DNA of 64,000 nt, from positions 106,001 to 170,000 of the forward strand of contig JAYKKM010000201.1 in NCBI GenBank assembly GCA_035772405.1. Direction: 5' to 3'. A program made the translations under genes and the position numbers. The first letter of the stretch is position 1. Every line of letters starts with the position of its first letter. Source of the DNA: Chrysogorgia sp. JL179-B06 (lineage: Eukaryota; Cnidaria; Anthozoa; Scleralcyonacea; Chrysogorgiidae). Of this stretch, positions 20,201 through 35,300 are shown piece by piece. The notes beneath the pieces are model-generated. The model worked only from the letters and a program-made list of their open reading frames with translations, was not told the origin of the DNA and searched no databases.

Positions 20201-23200
20201 TTTCTCCCAAATTTGACGCAAAAAGTGAAATTTGCTGAAAATTAACCAAATATGCTGTCTTAAAGGCGTAGAACGCAAATAAAACCATTTTTACAGCAAT
20301 CGGACCTGTTATTTCAAAAGTTATCACTGGTGTTGAGTGAGAAAAACACTTTTTCCGAGAAAAAGTGTTTTTCTCCCAAAATTTGACGCAAAAAGTGGAA
20401 AATTTTGCTGAAAATTAACCAAAGTATGCTGTCTTTAGAGGCGTAGCAACAACGCAATTAAAATACCATTTTTAGAGCAATCGAACTGTTTATTTCAAAA
20501 GTTATCACTTCTGTTGAGTGAGAAAAACACTTTTTTCGAGAAAAAGAGGTGTTTTTCCTCCCAAAGTTGTTGGAACGCGAAAAAAGTGAAATTTTGCTGG
20601 AAAATTAACCAAAAATATGCTGTCGTTAAGCGTAGAACGCAATAAAACCATTTTTGAGACAGCAATCGGACCTGTAATTTCAAAAGTTATCACTGTGTTT
20701 GAGTGAGAAACAACACTTTTTCGAGAAAAAGTGTTTTTCTCCCAAATTTTTTGAGAACGCAAAAAGTGGAAATTTTGGGTGAAAATTAAGACACCAAAGT
20801 ATATGCTGTCTTAGGCGTAGAACTGCAATAAAACCATTTTACAGGCAATCGGGACTGTTATTTCAAAAAGTTATCACTCTGTTGAGTGAGAAAAACCACT
20901 TTTTCGAGAAAAAGTGGTTTTTCTTCCCCAAAAGTTTGACAGCAAAAAAAGTGAAATTTGGCTGAAAATTAAACCAAAATATGCTGTTCTTAAGCTTAGA
21001 ACGGCAATAAAAGCCGATTTTGTTTAACAGCACATCGACCTGTTTATTTTCAAAAAAGTTATCTACTGTGTTGAGTGAGAAAAACACTTTTTCGAGAAAA
21101 AGTGTTTTTTCTCCCATAATTTGACGCAAAAAGTGGAAATTTGCCTGGAAAATTAACCATAAGTATGCTGGTCTTAAGCGGTAAGAACGCAATAAAGGAA
21201 ACCCATTTTTAAACAGCAATCCGGACTGTTTAATTTCAAAAAGTTATCAACTGTGTTGAGTGAGAAAAACACTTTTTCCGAGAAAAAGTGTTTTTCTCTG
21301 TCGCCAAATTTGGGAAAAAAAAAAAACGCAAAAAGGTGAAGATTTGCGTGAAAATTAACCGAAAATATGCCGGCTTCGGCGTAGAACGGCAATAAAACCA
21401 TTTTTAACAGTACAATCGGACTGTTATTTCAAAGAAGTTATCACTGTGTTGAGGTAGAAAAACACTTTTTTCCGAGAAAAAGTGGTTTTTTCCGCCTCCC
21501 AAATTTGACGCAAAAAGTGAAATTTGCTGAAAATTTAACCAAAATATGCTGTCTTAAGGCGTAGAAACGCCAATAAAACCATTTTTTACAGCAATCGGAC
21601 TGTTATTTCAAAGTTATCACTGTGTTGAGTGAGAAAAACACGTTTTTCGAGAACAAAGTGTTTTTCTCCAGCACAAATTTGACCGCAAAAAGGTGAAAAT
21701 TTTGCTGAAAATTAACCAAAATATGCTGTCCATAATGCGTAAGAACGCAATAAAACCAATTTTACAGCCCAAAGTTCGGACTGATTATTTCAAAAGTTAT
21801 CACTGTGTTGAGGTTGAGAAAAACGACTTTTTTCGAGAAAAAAGGGTTTTTCCTCGCCAAATTTGACCCAGCAAAAAGTGAAATTTGCTGAAAATTAACC
21901 AAAATTAAATGCTGTCTTAAGCCGTATAACGCAATAAAATCCATTTTTTAAACAGCAATCGGAACCTGTTTATTTCAAAAAGTTTATCACTGTGTTGAGT
22001 GAGAAAAACTCTTTTTTCGAGGAAAAAGTGTTTTTTTCCTCCGCAAATTTGACGCAAAAGAGTGAAAATTTGCTGAAAATTAACCAAAATATGCTGTCCC
22101 TTAAAGAGGCGTAGAACCGCAATAAAACCAATCTTTACAGCAGATCGACTGTTATTTCAAAAGTTATCACTGTGTTGAGTGAGAAAATCACATTTTTCGA
22201 GAAAAAAAGTGTTTTTCCTCACCCCAAATTTGACGCAAAAAGTGAAATTTGCTGAAAATTAACCAAAATATGCTGCTGTCTTAGAGCGTAGAACCGCAAA
22301 TAAAACCATTTTTACAGCAACTCGGACTGTTATATTTTCAAAAGTTTATCACTGTGTTTGAGTGAGAAAAACACTTTTTTCGAAGAAAAAGTGTTTTTCT
22401 CCCAAATTTGACGCCAAAAAGTGAAATTTGCTAGAAAATTAACCAAAATATGCTGTCTTTTAAAGAAAGCCCCGTAGAACGCTAATAAAACCATTTATTT
22501 ACAGCAAATCGGACTGTTATTTCAAAAGTTCACATCACTGTGTTGAGTGAGAAAAATCACTTTTTCGAGAGAAAAGTGTTTTTCTCTCCCTAAATTTGAC
22601 CGCAAAAAGTGAAATTTTTGGCCTTGAAAATTAAACCCCAAAAATAGGTATGCTGTCCTTAGGCGTAGAACGCAAATAAAACCATTTTACAGCAATCGGT
22701 CTGTTATTATCAAACAGTTATCACTGTGTTGAAGTGAGAAAAACACCACTTTTTTTTCGAGAAAAAAAGTGTTTTTCTCATCTCTTTCCAAATTTTGACG
22801 CAAAAAAGTGAAATTTGCTGAAAATTAACCAAAAATATGTTGTCGTTAAAGCGTAGAACGCAATAACACCATTTTTACAGGCAAATCGTACAGGTTATTT
22901 CAAAAGTTAATCACTGGTGTTTGATCGTGAGAAAAACACTTTTTCGAGAAAAAGTGTTTTTCTCCCAAATTTGACGCAAAAAGTGAAATTTTGCTGAAAA
23001 TTAACCTCAAAATAATGGACTGGTCTTTAGGGCGTAGAACGCAATAAAACCATTTTTATACATGCAATCGACCTGGTTAGTTTCAAAAGTTATCACTGTG
23101 GTTTGATAGTTGAGAATAGCACTTTTTCGAGAAAAAAGTGTTTTTCTCTCCCAAGATTTGACGTCAAAAAGTGAGAATTTGGTGAAAAATTAACCAATAA

Positions 23201-26200
23201 TATGCTGTCTTCAGGCGTAGTAACGCAATAAAAGCATTTTACAGCAATCGGACTGTTATTTTTCAAAAGAGTTATCACTGGTGTGGAGTGAGAAAAACAC
23301 TTTTTTCCGAGAAAAAGTGTTTTTTCTCCCCCAAATTTGACCGCAAAAAGTGAAATTTGCTGAAAATTTGTAAAACCAAAAGATATGCTGTCTTAAGCGG
23401 AGAACGGCAAATAAAACCATTTTTACAGCAATCGGACTGTTATTTCAAAAGTTACTCACTGTGTTGAGTGAGAAAAACTCTTTTTCGAGAAAAATGTGTT
23501 TTTCTCCCAAATTTTGACGCAAAAAGTGAAATTTGCTGAAAATTTTAACCAAAGGGTATGCTGTCCTTAGGCGTAGAACGCAATAAAACCATTTTTACAG
23601 CAATCGCGACTGTTATTTCAAAAGTTATCACTGTGTTGGAGTGAGAAAAACACTTTTTTCGAGAAAAAGTGTTTTTCTCCCCAAATTATGACGCAAAAAG
23701 TGGAAAATTTTGCTGAAAATTAACCAAAATATGCTGTCTTAAGCGTAGAAGAAAAAGCGCAATAAACACCAATTTTTACAGCAATCGGACAGTTTATGTT
23801 CAAAAGTTAATCACTACGTGTTGAGTGAGAAAAACACTTTTTTCGAGAAAAAGTGTTTTTCTCCCAAATTTGACGCAAAAAGTGAAATGTGCTGAAAAGT
23901 AACCAAAGTATGCTGTCTTATCCGTATAACGCTATAAAACCATTCTACAGCAATCGGACTGTTATTTCAAAAGTTATCACTGTGTTGAGTGAGAAAAAAA
24001 ACACTTTTTTCGAGAAAAAGTGTTGTTCCCCTAAATTTGACGCAAAAAGTGAAATTTGCTGAAGTTATCACTGTGTTGACGCAAAAAGCTCTAGAAAAAG
24101 TTGCTCGAGACAAATTTGACGTAGAATTTGGTGAAAATTAACCCAAATATGTTAGTTATGGCGTAGGCGTAGAACGCAATAACAACCATTTTTACAGCAA
24201 TCGGGACAGATATTTCAAAAGTTATCACTTCGTGTTGAGCGAGAAAAACACTTTTCGGAGAAAAATGTGGTTTTTCTCCCAAATTTGACGCAAAAAGTGA
24301 AAAATTTGCTGAAAAGTAACCCAATAAATGCTGGTCTTAAGGCGTAAGAAAGACAATATAACCCTTTTTTACAGCAATCGGAGGCCGGACTGTTTATTTC
24401 AAAAGTTATCACTGTGTTGAGTGAGAAAAACACTTTTTTTCGAGAAAAAGTGTTTTTTTCCTTCCCAAATTTGACAGCAAAATGTGAAATTTGCTGCTAA
24501 AATTTAACCAAAATATGCTGGCTTTAGGCGTAGAACGCAGTAACACCAAAATTTTTAGTCATTAGGCGGTACGAACGACAAAGAACAAACATGTTCCGAG
24601 CATCAATTTGGACGCAGCAGAAAGTTCATCTCTGTGTGAGTGAGAACGTCAATATCACGTTAACCATTTTTCAGCTCGAGAAACGTGTTTTTTCAACTCC
24701 CAAAGTTGACGCAAAAAGTGAAATTTGCTGAAAATTTACCTAAATATGTTGTCGTAGGCGTAGAACGCAATAACCACCATTTTTACAGGCATCGGTACAG
24801 TTATTTCAAAAGTTATCACTGTGTTTGAGCGAGAAAAACACATTTTTCGAGAAAAAGTGTTTTTTCTCCTCCAAATTTGACGCAAAAAGTGAAATTTGCT
24901 GAAAATTAACCAAAATATGCTGTCTTAGGCGTAGAACGCAATGAACACCATTTTTACAGCAATCGGACAGTTATGTCCAAAGTTATCACTGTGTTGAATG
25001 AGAAAAACACTTTTTTCGAGAAAAAGTGTGATCCTCCCAAATTTGACGCAAAAAAGTGAAATTTGCTGAAAATTAACCAAAATATGCTGTCTTAAGCGTA
25101 CAACGCAATAAAACCATTTTTACAGCAATCGGACTGTTATTTCAAAAGTTATCACTGTGTTGAGTGAGAAAAACACTTTTTTCGAGAAAAAGTGTTTTTC
25201 TCCCAAAATTGACGCAAAAAAGTGATAAGTAGCTGAAAATTAACCAAAATATGCTGTCTTAAGCATAGAACGCAAATAAAAACCAATTTTTTACAGCAAT
25301 CGGAGACTGTTTATTATCAAAAGTTATCACTGTTGTTGAGTGAGAAAAACACGTTGTCGAGAAAAAGTGTTTTTCTCCCAAATTTGACACAAAAAGCCGA
25401 AATTAGCTGAAAATTAACCAAAATATGCTGTCTTAGGCGTAAGACAACGCAATAAAACCATTTTTACAGCAATCGGATTGTTATTTCAAAAGTTATCACT
25501 CTGTTGAGTGAGAAAAACATCCTTTTTCGAGAAAATGTGTTTTTCCTTCCGCAAATTTGACGCAAAAAGTGAAATTTTGCTGAAAATTATCCAAAATATG
25601 CTGTCGTAGGCGTAGAAACGCTATAAAACCATTTTTACAGCAATCGGACTGATATTTCAAAAAGTTAATCACTAGTGTTGAGTGAAGAAAATCACTTTTT
25701 CGAGAAAAAGGTTTTTTCTCACCAATTTGACGCAAAAAGTGAAATATGCTGAAAATTAACACAAAATATGCTGTCTTAGGGCGTAGAACGCAAGAAAACC
25801 ATTTTTACAGCAATCGTAACTGTTATTTCAAAAGTTAATCACTGGTGATTGAGTGAGAAAAACACTTTTTCGAGAAAAAGTGTTTTTCTCACCAACATTT
25901 GGCGCAAAAAGTGAAAATTGTTGCCCTGAAAGTAAAACCCAAATATGCTGTCTTAGGCGTAGAACGCATAAAAAAACCTTTTTAAACAGACAATCTACTG
26001 TTATTTCAAAAGTTATCACTGTTGTTGAGCTGAGAAAAACACTTTTTCGAGAAAAAGTGGTTTTCTCACACATTTGACGCAAAAAGTGAAATTTGCTGAA
26101 AATTAACCAAGAATATGCTGTCTTAGGCGTAGAAAGCAATAAAACCATTTTTACAGCAATCGGACTGTTATCTTTCAAAAGTTATCACTGTGTTGAGTGA

Positions 26201-29200
26201 GAAAAACACTTTGTCGAGAAAAAGTGGTTTTCTCCCAAATTTGACGCAAAAAGTGAAATTTGCTGAAAATTAACCAGAAATAGGCTGTCTTAGGCGAAGA
26301 ACGTAATAAACACCATTTTTACAGCAAGTCGGACTGTTATTTTAAAAGTTATCACTGTGTTGAGTGAGAAAAACAATTTTTCGAGAAAAAGTGGTTTTTC
26401 ACCCAAATTTGACGCAAAAAGTGAAATTTGCTGAAAATTAACCAACGTTTGCTGTCTTAGGCGTAGAAACGCAATAAAACCATTTTTACAGCACTCGGAC
26501 AGTTATATCAAAAGCTATCACTGTGTTGAGTATGAGAAAAACACTTTTTCGAGAAAAAGAGTTTTTTCGTCCCAAATTTGACGCAAAAAGTGAAATTTGC
26601 TGAAAATTAACACAAAATATGCTGTGTTAGGCGTAGAACGCAATAAAACTATTTTTACAGCAATCGGACTGTTATTTCAAAAGTTATCACTCTGTTGAGT
26701 GAGAAAAACCCTTTTTCGAGAAAAAGTGTTTTATCTCACCAAATTTGACGCAAAAAGTGAAATTTGCTGAAAATTAAACCAAAATATGCTGTCTTAGGCG
26801 TAGAACGCAATATCACGCATTTTTACAGCAAACGGACTGTTATTTCAAAAGTTAGCACTGTGTTGAGTGAGAAAAAACCCTTTTTCGAGAAAAAGTGTTT
26901 TTCTCCCAAATTTGACGCAAAAAGTGAAATTTTGCTGAAAATTACACCAAAATAATGCTGTCTGAGGCGTAGAACGCAATAACTCCATTGTTACAGCAAT
27001 CGACCTGTTATTTCAAAAGTTTATCACTCCCTGTTGAGTGAGAAAAACACTTTTTCGAGAAAAGATGTTGTTTCCTCCCAAATTTGAACGCAAAAAGTGA
27101 AATTTGCAGAAAATTAACCAAAATATGCTGTCTTAAGCGTAGAAAGAACGCAATAAAACCATTTTTACAGCAAGCGGAACTGTTATTTAAAAAGTTATCA
27201 CTGTGTTGAGTGAGAAAAACACTTTTCCGAGAAAAAGTGTTTTTCTCTCGCCAAGATTTTGACGCCAAAAAGGGAAATTTGGATGTAAATTAACCAAAAT
27301 ATGCAGTCTTAGGCGTAGAAAACGCAATAAAACCATTTTTACAGCAATCGGACTGTGTAATTTCAAAAGTTATCACTGGGTGTTGAGTGAGAAAAACACT
27401 TGTTATCGAGAAAAAGTGGTTTTCCCTCCCAAATTTGACGCAAAAAGTGAAATTTGCATGAAAATTAACCAAAATATGACTGTCTTAAGCGTAGAACGCA
27501 TTAACACCATTTTTACAGCAATCGGACTGTTATTTCAAAAGTTATCACTGTGTAGAGTGAGAAAAAACTCTTTTTCGAGAAAAAGTGTTTTTTCTCCCAA
27601 ATTTGAGACGCAAAAAGGTGAAATATGCCTGAATATAAACCAAAGTAATGGCTGTCCTGAAGGAGTAGAACGCAAATAAAACCATTTTAACAGCAATCGG
27701 ACTGATATTTCAAAAGTTATCACTGTGGTTGAGTGAGAAAAACACTTTTTCGAGAAAACGTGTTTTTTCTCCCAAATTTGACGCAAAAAGTGAAATTTGC
27801 TGAAAAGTAACCAAAATATGCTGTCGTAGGCGTAAGAAAACGCCCAAATAACACCATTTTACAGCAATCGGCACAGTTATTTCAAAAGTTATCACAGTGT
27901 TGAACGAGAATAACAACTATTCGAGAAAAAGTGATTTTCTCCCCAAATTTGACTGCAAAAAGTGCAATTTGCTGAAAATTAACCAAAATATGGCTGTCTT
28001 AGGCGTAGAACGCAATAAATCCATTTTTACAAGCAATCGGAACTGTTATTTCAAAAGTTATCACTGTGTTGAGTGAGAAAAACACTTTTTTCGAGAAAAA
28101 GTGTTTTTCTCCCAAATTTGACGCAAAAAGTGAAATTTGGTGAAAATTAACCAAATAATGCTGTCTTAGGCGTAGAACGCAATAAAACCATTGTTACAGC
28201 AATCAGGACTGTTAATCTCAAAAGTTATCACTGTGTTGAGTGAGACAAAACACTTTTTCGAGAAAAAGAGTTTTTCTCGCACCCAAATTTGAACGCAAAA
28301 AGTGAAATTTGCTGAAAAATAACCAAAATATGCTGTCTGAAGCGTAGAACGCAATAAAACCATTTATACAGCAATCGGACTGTTATTTTCAAAAGTTATC
28401 ACTGTGTTGAGTGAGAAAAACTCTTTTTCGAGAAAAAGTGTTTGTCTCCCAAATTTGACGTCAAAAAGTGAAATATGCTGAAAATTAACCAAAATATGCT
28501 GTCTTAGGCGTAGAACGCAAATAAAACCATTTTAACAGCAATCGGACCTGGTATTTCAAAAGTTATCACTGTGTTGAGTGAGAAAAGCACTTTTTCGAGA
28601 AAAAAGGGTTTCTCCTCCCAAATTTGACGCAAAAAGTGAAATTTGGTGGAAAATTAAACCAAAATATGCGGTCTTAGGCGCGTAGAACGCAATAAAACCA
28701 TTTTTGCAGCAATCGGACTGTTATTTCAAAAGTTATCACTGTGTTGAGTGAGAAAAACACTTTGTTCGAGAAAAAGTGTTTTCTCTCCCAAATTTGACGC
28801 AAACAGTGAAATTTGCTGAAAATTAACTCAAAAATAATGCTGTCCTTAATCGTAGAACGCACATACAGACCAAGTTTTTACAGCAATCGGACTGTTATTT
28901 TCAAAATGTTATCACTGTGTTGAGTGAGAAAAACTCTTTTCTTCGAGAAAAAGTGTTTTTTCTCCCAAATTTGACGCAAAAAGCTGAAAATTTTGCTGAA
29001 AAATTTAATCCAAAGAATGCTGTCTTAGGCGTAGAAACCAATAAAAAACCATTTTTACAGCAATCGGACTGGTTATTTCAAAAGTTATCACTGTGTTGAG
29101 TGAAGAAAAACACTTTTTTCGAGAAAAAGTGTTTTCCCTCCCAAATTTGAAGCAAAAAGTGAAAAATTTGCTGAAAATTAACCAAAATTTGTTGTCGTAG

Positions 29201-29350
29201 GGGCGTAGAACGCAATAACACCATTTTTACAGCAATCGGACAGATATTTCAAAAAGTTATCACGTGTTGGAGCGAGAAAAACACTTTTTCGAGAAAAAGT
29301 GTTTTTCCTCCCAATTTTGACGCAAAAAGTGAAATTTGCTGAAAATTAAT
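20200..29350. repeat. Array segment B: same units with dense single-base insertions
   Basis: Units resemble segment A, but nearly every unit carries scattered one- to four-base insertions, homopolymer gains and some losses, for example around 20430-20560 and 22440-22620. Insertions outnumber substitutions, and the hairpin arms are hit as often as any other part. This looks like unpolished long-read sequence more than biological divergence. Confidence 0.8.
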
Positions 29351-32300
29351 ACCAAAATAACTGTATTAGGCGTAGAACGCAATAAAACCATTTTTACAGC
29401 AATCGGACTGTTATTTCAAAAGTTATCACTGTGTTGAGTGAGAAAAACACTTTTTCGAGAAAAAGTGTTTTTCTCCCAAATTTGACGCAAAAAGTGAAAT
29501 TTGCTGAAAATTAACCAAAATATGCTGTCTTAGGCGTAGAACGCAATAAAACCATTTTTACAGCAATCGGACTGTTATTTCAAAAGTTATCACTGTGTTG
29601 AGTGAGAAAAACACTTTTTCGAGAAAAAGTGTTTTTCTCCCAAATTTGACGCAAAAAGTGAAATTTGCTGAAAATTAACCAAAATATGCTGTCTTAGGCG
29701 TAGAACGCAATAAAACCATTTTTACAGCAATCGGACTGTTATTTCAAAAGTTATCACTGTGTTGAGTGAGAAAAACACTTTTTCGAGAAAAAGTGTTTTT
29801 CTCCCAAATTTGACGCAAAAAGTGAAATTTGCTGAAAATTAACCAAAATATGCTGTCTTAGGCGTAGAACGCAATAAAACCATTTTTACAGCAATCGGAC
29901 TGTTATTTCAAAAGTTATCACTGTGTTGAGTGAGAAAAACACTTTTTCGAGAAAAAGTGTTTTTCTCCCAAATTTGACGCAAAAAGTGAAATTTGCTGAA
30001 AATTAACCAAAATATGCTGTCTTAGGCGTAGAACGCAATAAAACCATTTTTACAGCAATCGGACTGTTATTTCAAAAGTTATCACTGTGTTGAGTGAGAA
30101 AAACACTTTTTCGAGAAAAAGTGTTTTTCTCCCAAATTTGACGCAAAAAGTGAAATTTGCTGAAAATTAACCAAAATATGCTGTCTTAGGCGTAGAACGC
30201 AATAAAACCATTTTTACAGCAATCGGACTGTTATTTCAAAAGTTATCACTGTGTTGAGTGAGAAAAACACTTTTTCGAGAAAAAGTGTTTTTCTCCCAAA
30301 TTTGACGCAAAAAGTGAAATTTGCTGAAAATTAACCAAAATATGCTGTCTTAGGCGTAGAACGCAATAAAACCATTTTTACAGCAATCGGACTGTTATTT
30401 CAAAAGTTATCACTGTGTTGAGTGAGAAAAACACTTTTTCGAGAAAAAGTGTTTTTCTCCCAAATTTGACGCAAAAAGTGAAATTTGCTGAAAATTAACC
30501 AAAATATGCTGTCTTAGGCGTAGAACGCAATAAAACCATTTTTACAGCAATCGGACTGTTATTTCAAAAGTTATCACTGTGTTGAGTGAGAAAAACACTT
30601 TTTCGAGAAAAAGTGTTTTTCTCCCAAATTTGACGCAAAAAGTGAAATTTGCTGAAAATTAACCAAAATATGCTGTCTTAGGCGTAGAACGCAATAAAAC
30701 CATTTTTACAGCAATCGGACTGTTATTTCAAAAGTTATCACTGAAGTGCGAGTGAGAAAAACACTTTTTCGAGAAAAAGTGTTTTTCTCCCAAATTTGAC
30801 GCAAAAAGTGAAATTTGCTGAAAATTAACCAAAATATGCTGTCTTAGGCGTAGAACGCAATAAAACCATTTTTACAGCAATCGGACTGTTATTTCAAAAG
30901 TTATCACTGTGTTGAGTGAGAAAAACACTTTTTCGAGAAAAAGTGTTTTTCTCCCAAATTTGACGCAAAAAGTGAAATTTGCTGAAAATTAACCAAAATA
31001 TGCTGTCTTAGGCGTAGAACGCAATAAAACCATTTTTACAGCAATCGGACTGTTATTTCAAAAGTTATCACTGTGTTGAGTGAGAAAAACACTTTTTCGA
31101 GAAAAAGTGTTTTTCTCCCAAATTTGACGCAAAAAGTGAAATTTGCTGAAAATTAACCAAAATATGCTGTCTTAGGCGTAGAACGCAATAAAACCATTTT
31201 TACAGCAATCGGACTGTTATTTCAAAAGTTATCACTGTGTTGAGTGAGAAAAACACTTTTTCGAGAAAAAGTGTTTTTCTCCCAAATTTGACGCAAAAAG
31301 TGAAATTTGCTGAAAATTAACCAAAATATGCTGTCTTAGGCGTAGAACGCAATAAAACCATTTTTACAGCAATCGGACTGTTATTTCAAAAGTTATCACT
31401 GTGTTGAGTGAGAAAAACACTTTTTCGAGAAAAAGTGTTTTTTCTCCCAAATTTGACGCAAAAAGTGAAATTTGCTGAAAATTAACCAAAATATGCTGTC
31501 TTAGGCGTAGAACGCAATAAAACCATTTTTACAGCAATCGGACTGTTATTTCAAAAGTTATCACTGTGTTGAGTGAGAAAAACACTTTTTCGAGAAAAAG
31601 TGTTTTTCTCCCAAATTTGACGCAAAAAGTGAAATTTGCTGAAAATTAACCAAAATATGCTGTCTTAGGCGTAGAACGCAATAAAACCATTTTTACAGCA
31701 ATCGGACTGTTATTTCAAAAGTTATCACTGTGTTGAGTGAGAAAAACACTTTTTCGAGAAAAAGTGTTTTTCTCCCAAATTTGACGCAAAAAGTGAAATT
31801 TGCTGAAAATTAACCAAAATATGCTGTCTTAGGCGTAGAACGCAATAAAACCATTTTTACAGCAATCGGACTGTTATTTCAAAAGTTATCACTGTGTTGA
31901 GTGAGAAAAACACTTTTTCGAGAAAAAGTGTTTTTCTCCCAAATTTGACGCAAAAAGTGAAATTTGCTGAAAATTAACCAAAATATGCTGTCTTAGGCGT
32001 AGAACGCAATAAAACCATTTTTACAGCAATCGGACTGTTATTTCAAAAGTTATCACTGTGTTGAGTGAGAAAAACACACTTTTTCGAGAAAAAGTGTTTT
32101 TCTCCCAAATTTGACGCAAAAAGTGAAATTTGCTGAAAATTAACCAAAATATGCTGTCTTAGGCGTAGAACGCAATAAAACCATTTTTACAGCAATCGGA
32201 CTGTTATTTCAAAAGTTATCACTGTGTTGAGTGAGAAAAACACTTTTTCGAGAAAAAGTGTTTTTCTCCCAAATTTGACGCAAAAAGTGAAATTTGCTGA

Positions 32301-35300
32301 AAATTAACCAAAATATGCTGTCTTAGGCGTAGAACGCAATAAAACCATTTTTACAGCAATCGGACTGTTATTTCAAAAGTTATCACTGTGTTGAGTGAGA
32401 AAAACACTTTTTCGAGAAAAAGTGTTTTTCTCCCAAATTTGACGCAAAAAGTGAAATTTGCTGAAAATTAACCAAAATATGCTGTCTTAGGCGTAGAACG
32501 CAATAAAACCATTTTTACAGCAATCGGACTGTTATTTCAAAAGTTATCACTGTGTTGAGTGAGAAAAACACTTTTTCGAGAAAAAGTGTTTTTCTCCCAA
32601 ATTTGACGCAAAAAGTGAAATTTGCTGAAAATTAACCAAAATATGCTGTCTTAGGCGTAGAACGCAATAAAACCATTTTTACAGCAATCGGACTGTTATT
32701 TCAAAAGTTATCACTGTGTTGAGTGAGAAAAACACTTTTTCGAGAAAAAGTGTTTTTTCTCCCAAATTTGACGCAAAAAGTGAAATTTGCTGAAAATTAA
32801 CCAAAATATGCTGTCTTAGGCGTAGAAACGCAATAAAACCATTTTTACAGCAATCGGACTGTTATTTCAAAAGTTATCACTGTGTTGAGTGAGAAAAACA
32901 CTTTTTCGAGAAAAAGTGTTTTTCTCCCAAATTTGACGCAAAAAGTGAAATTTGCTGAAAATTAACCAAAATATGCTGTCTTAGGCGTAGAACGCAATAA
33001 AACCATTTTTACAGCAATCGGACTGTTATTTCAAAAGTTATCACTGTGTTGAGTGAGAAAAACACTTTTTCGAGAAAAAGTGTTTTTCTCCCAAATTTGA
33101 CGCAAAAAGTGAAATTTGCTGAAAATTAACCAAAATATGCTGTCTTAGGCGTAGAACGCAATAAAACCATTTTTACAGCAATCGGACTGTTATTTCAAAA
33201 GTTATCACTGTGTTGAGTGAGAAAAACACTTTTTCGAGAAAAAGTGTTTTTCTCCCAAATTTGACGCAAAAAGTGAAATTTGCTGAAAATTAACCAAAAT
33301 ATGCTGTCTTAGGCGTAGAACGCAATAAAACCATTTTTACAGCAATCGGACTGTTATTTCAAAAGTTATCACTGTGTTGAGTGAGAAAAACACTTTTTCG
33401 AGAAAAAGTGTTTTTCTCCCAAATTTGACGCAAAAAGTGAAATTTGCTGAAAATTAACCAAAATATGCTGTCTTAGGCGTAGAACGCAATAAAACCATTT
33501 TTACAGCAATCGGACTGTTATTTCAAAAGTTATCACTGTGTTGAGTGAGAAAACACTTTTTCGAGAAAAAGTGTTTTTCTCCCAAATTTGACGCAAAAAG
33601 TGAAATTTGCTGAAAATTAACCAAAATATGCTGTCTTAGGCGTAGAACGCAATAAAAACATTTTTACAGCAATCGGACTGTTATTTCAAAAGTTATCACT
33701 GTGTTGAGTGAGAAAAACACTTTTTCGAGAAAAAGTGTTTTTCTCCCAAATTTGACGCAAAAAGTGAAATTTGCTGAAAATTAACCAAAATATGCTGTCT
33801 TAGGCGTAGAACGCAATAAAACCATTTTTACAGCAATCGGACTGTTATTTCAAAAGTTATCACTGTGTTGAGTGAGAAAAACACTTTTTCGAGAAAAAGT
33901 GTTTTTCTCCCAAATTTGACGCAAAAAGTGAAATTTGCTGAAAATTAACCAAAATATGCTGTCTTAGGCGTAGAACGCAATAAAACCATTTTTACAGCAA
34001 TCGGACTGTTATTTCAAAAGTTATCACTGTGTTGAGTGAGAAAAACACTTTTTCGAGAAAAAGTGTTTTTCTCCCAAATTTGACGCAAAAAGTGAAATTT
34101 GCTGAAAATTAACCAAAATATGCTGTCTTAGGCGTAGAACGCAATAAAACCATTTTACAGCAATCGGACTGTTATTTCAAAAGTTATCACTGTGTTGAGT
34201 GAGAAAAACACTTTTTCGAGAAAAAGTGTTTTTCTCCCAAATTTGACGCAAAAAGTGAAATTTGCTGAAAATTAACCAAAATATGCTGTCTTAGGCGTAG
34301 AACGCAATAAAACCATTTTTACAGCAATCGGACTGTTATTTCAAAAGTTATCACTGTGTTGAGTGAGAAAAACACTTTTTCGAGAAAAAGTGTTTTTCTC
34401 CCAAATTTGACGCAAAAAGTGAAATTTGCTGAAAATTAACCAAAATATGCTGTCTTAGGCGTAGAACGCAATAAAACCATTTTTACAGCAATCGGACTGT
34501 TATTTCAAAAGTTATCACTGTGTTGAGTGAGAAAAACACTTTTTCGAGAAAAAGTGTTTTTTCTCCCAAATTTGACGCAAAAAGTGAAATTTGCTGAAAA
34601 TTAACCAAAATATGCTGTCTTAGGCGTAGAACGCAATAAAACCATTTTTACAGCAATCGGACTGTTATTTCAAAAGTTATCACTGTGTTGAGTGAGAAAA
34701 ACACTTTTTCGAGAAAAAGTGTTTTTCTCCCAAATTTGACGCAAAAAGTGAAATTTGCTGAAAATTAACCAAAATATGCTGTCTTAGGCGTAGAACGCAA
34801 TAAAACCATTTTACAGCAATCGGACTGTTATTTCAAAAGTTATCACTGTGTTGAGTGAGAAAAACACTTTTTCGAGAAAAAGTGTTTTTCTCCCAAATTT
34901 GACGCAAAAAGTGAAATTTGCTGAAAATTAACCAAAATATGCTGTCTTAGGCGTAGAACGCAATAAAACCATTTTTACAGCAATCGGACTGTTATTTCAA
35001 AAGTTATCACTGTGTTGAGTGAGAAAAACACTTTTTCGAGAAAAAGTGTTTTTCTCCCAAATTTGACGCAAAAAGTGAAATTTGCTGAAAATTAACCAAA
35101 ATATGCTGTCTTAGGCGTAGAACGCAATAAAACCATTTTTACAGCAATCGGACTGTTATTTCAAAAGTTATCACTGTGTTGAGTGAGAAAAACACTTTTT
35201 CGAGAAAAAGTGTTTTTCTCCCAAATTTGACGCAAAAAGTGAAATTTGCTGAAAATTAACCAAAATATGCTGTCTTAGGCGTAGAACGCAATAAAACCAT

